Assembly (NCBI GenBank): GCA_934547065.1
Contig: CAKTEF010000012.1
Span: 1 to 52,407 of the forward strand
DNA length: 52,407 bases
Direction of reading: 5' to 3'
DNA from: an uncultured Faecalibacterium sp.
GTDB taxonomy: Bacteria > Bacillota > Clostridia > Oscillospirales > Ruminococcaceae
The notes under the pieces were generated by a model. It searched no databases. It was not told the DNA's origin and worked only from the letters and a program-made list of their open reading frames with translations. Both the position numbers and the translations under genes were made by a program. Positions 52,370-52,407 of the stretch are shown here, piece by piece (the first letter of the stretch is position 1; each line of letters starts with the position of its first letter).

Positions 52370-52407
52370 TGGAGGTGACGACCAGATTTGAACTGGTGGA
52401 TGAGGGT
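52370..52407 (-). tRNA. tRNA, 3' part only, probably tRNA-Cys
   Basis: Minus strand: T arm ACCAG-TTCAAAT-CTGGT, acceptor half CGTCACC, U73 and an encoded CCA. The preceding CCTCATCC looks like the anticodon-stem end and variable loop of bacterial tRNA-Cys, and U73 with TTCAAAT also fits Cys. The anticodon lies outside the window, so identity is inferred. Confidence 0.65.

Overview
The window looks like chromosomal DNA of a gut Firmicute of the Oscillospiraceae/Ruminococcaceae type. A Faecalibacterium-like genome is my best guess, inferred from the G+C-rich genes, the T-box regulated amino-acid genes, the F1Fo operon and the dense families of short intergenic palindromic repeats. I cannot confirm the species without a search. 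No rRNA, CRISPR array, transposase or prophage block is visible.

Layout. 1-5.9 kb: molybdate transporter modA, then modBC after a repeat island, then a two-gene ThrE-like amino-acid exporter. 5.9-13.6 kb (minus strand): a helicase-like protein with seven helicase-associated repeats, a ferredoxin-containing aldo/keto reductase, a P1-family peptidase, and the metY-metA pair for sulfur assimilation through O-acetylhomoserine. 14-17.3 kb (minus): metQ-metN-metI under a methionine T-box, then tRNA-Gln. 17.4-18.9 kb: a visibly A+T-richer patch with a divergent XRE regulator and a lipoprotein. 18.9-24.2 kb (minus): a YfhO-like membrane protein behind a tRNA-dihydrouridine synthase, a type I toxin-antitoxin-like locus, and a MATE transporter. 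24.4-28 kb (plus): a tryptophan T-box leading a trpXYZ-type ABC transporter. 28-29.5 kb: GNAT acetyltransferase, a Phd/ParE-RelE toxin-antitoxin pair and a small unknown gene. 30-34.3 kb (minus): metG (second methionine T-box), a DMT exporter and tatD. 34.7-37 kb: small genes around a roughly 630-nt minus-strand transcription unit that looks like a large structured RNA. 37.4-43.5 kb: the F1Fo ATP synthase operon. 43.5-49.1 kb: wall-active proteins, a catalytically degenerate D,D-carboxypeptidase homologue and a metallophosphoesterase. 49.2-52.4 kb: recG, a small FUSC-like membrane protein, a 307-bp inverted-repeat element and the 3' part of a tRNA (probably Cys).

How the genes fit together. 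Methionine is supplied by synthesis (metY-metA), uptake (metQNI) and charging (metG), with uptake and charging both sensed through tRNA-Met T-boxes. Tryptophan uptake is sensed the same way. The ATP synthase operon has no free delta gene: the C-terminal part of delta is fused to the front of alpha. Eight gaps between operons are filled by repeat islands built from a few reused palindromic modules, one of which is a MITE-like unit of about 166 bp.

Most notable items: the delta-alpha ATP synthase fusion, the orphan structured RNA at 35.5-36.2 kb, the type I toxin/antisense RNA locus, the pseudo-enzyme PBP5 homologue, and the nested repeat families.
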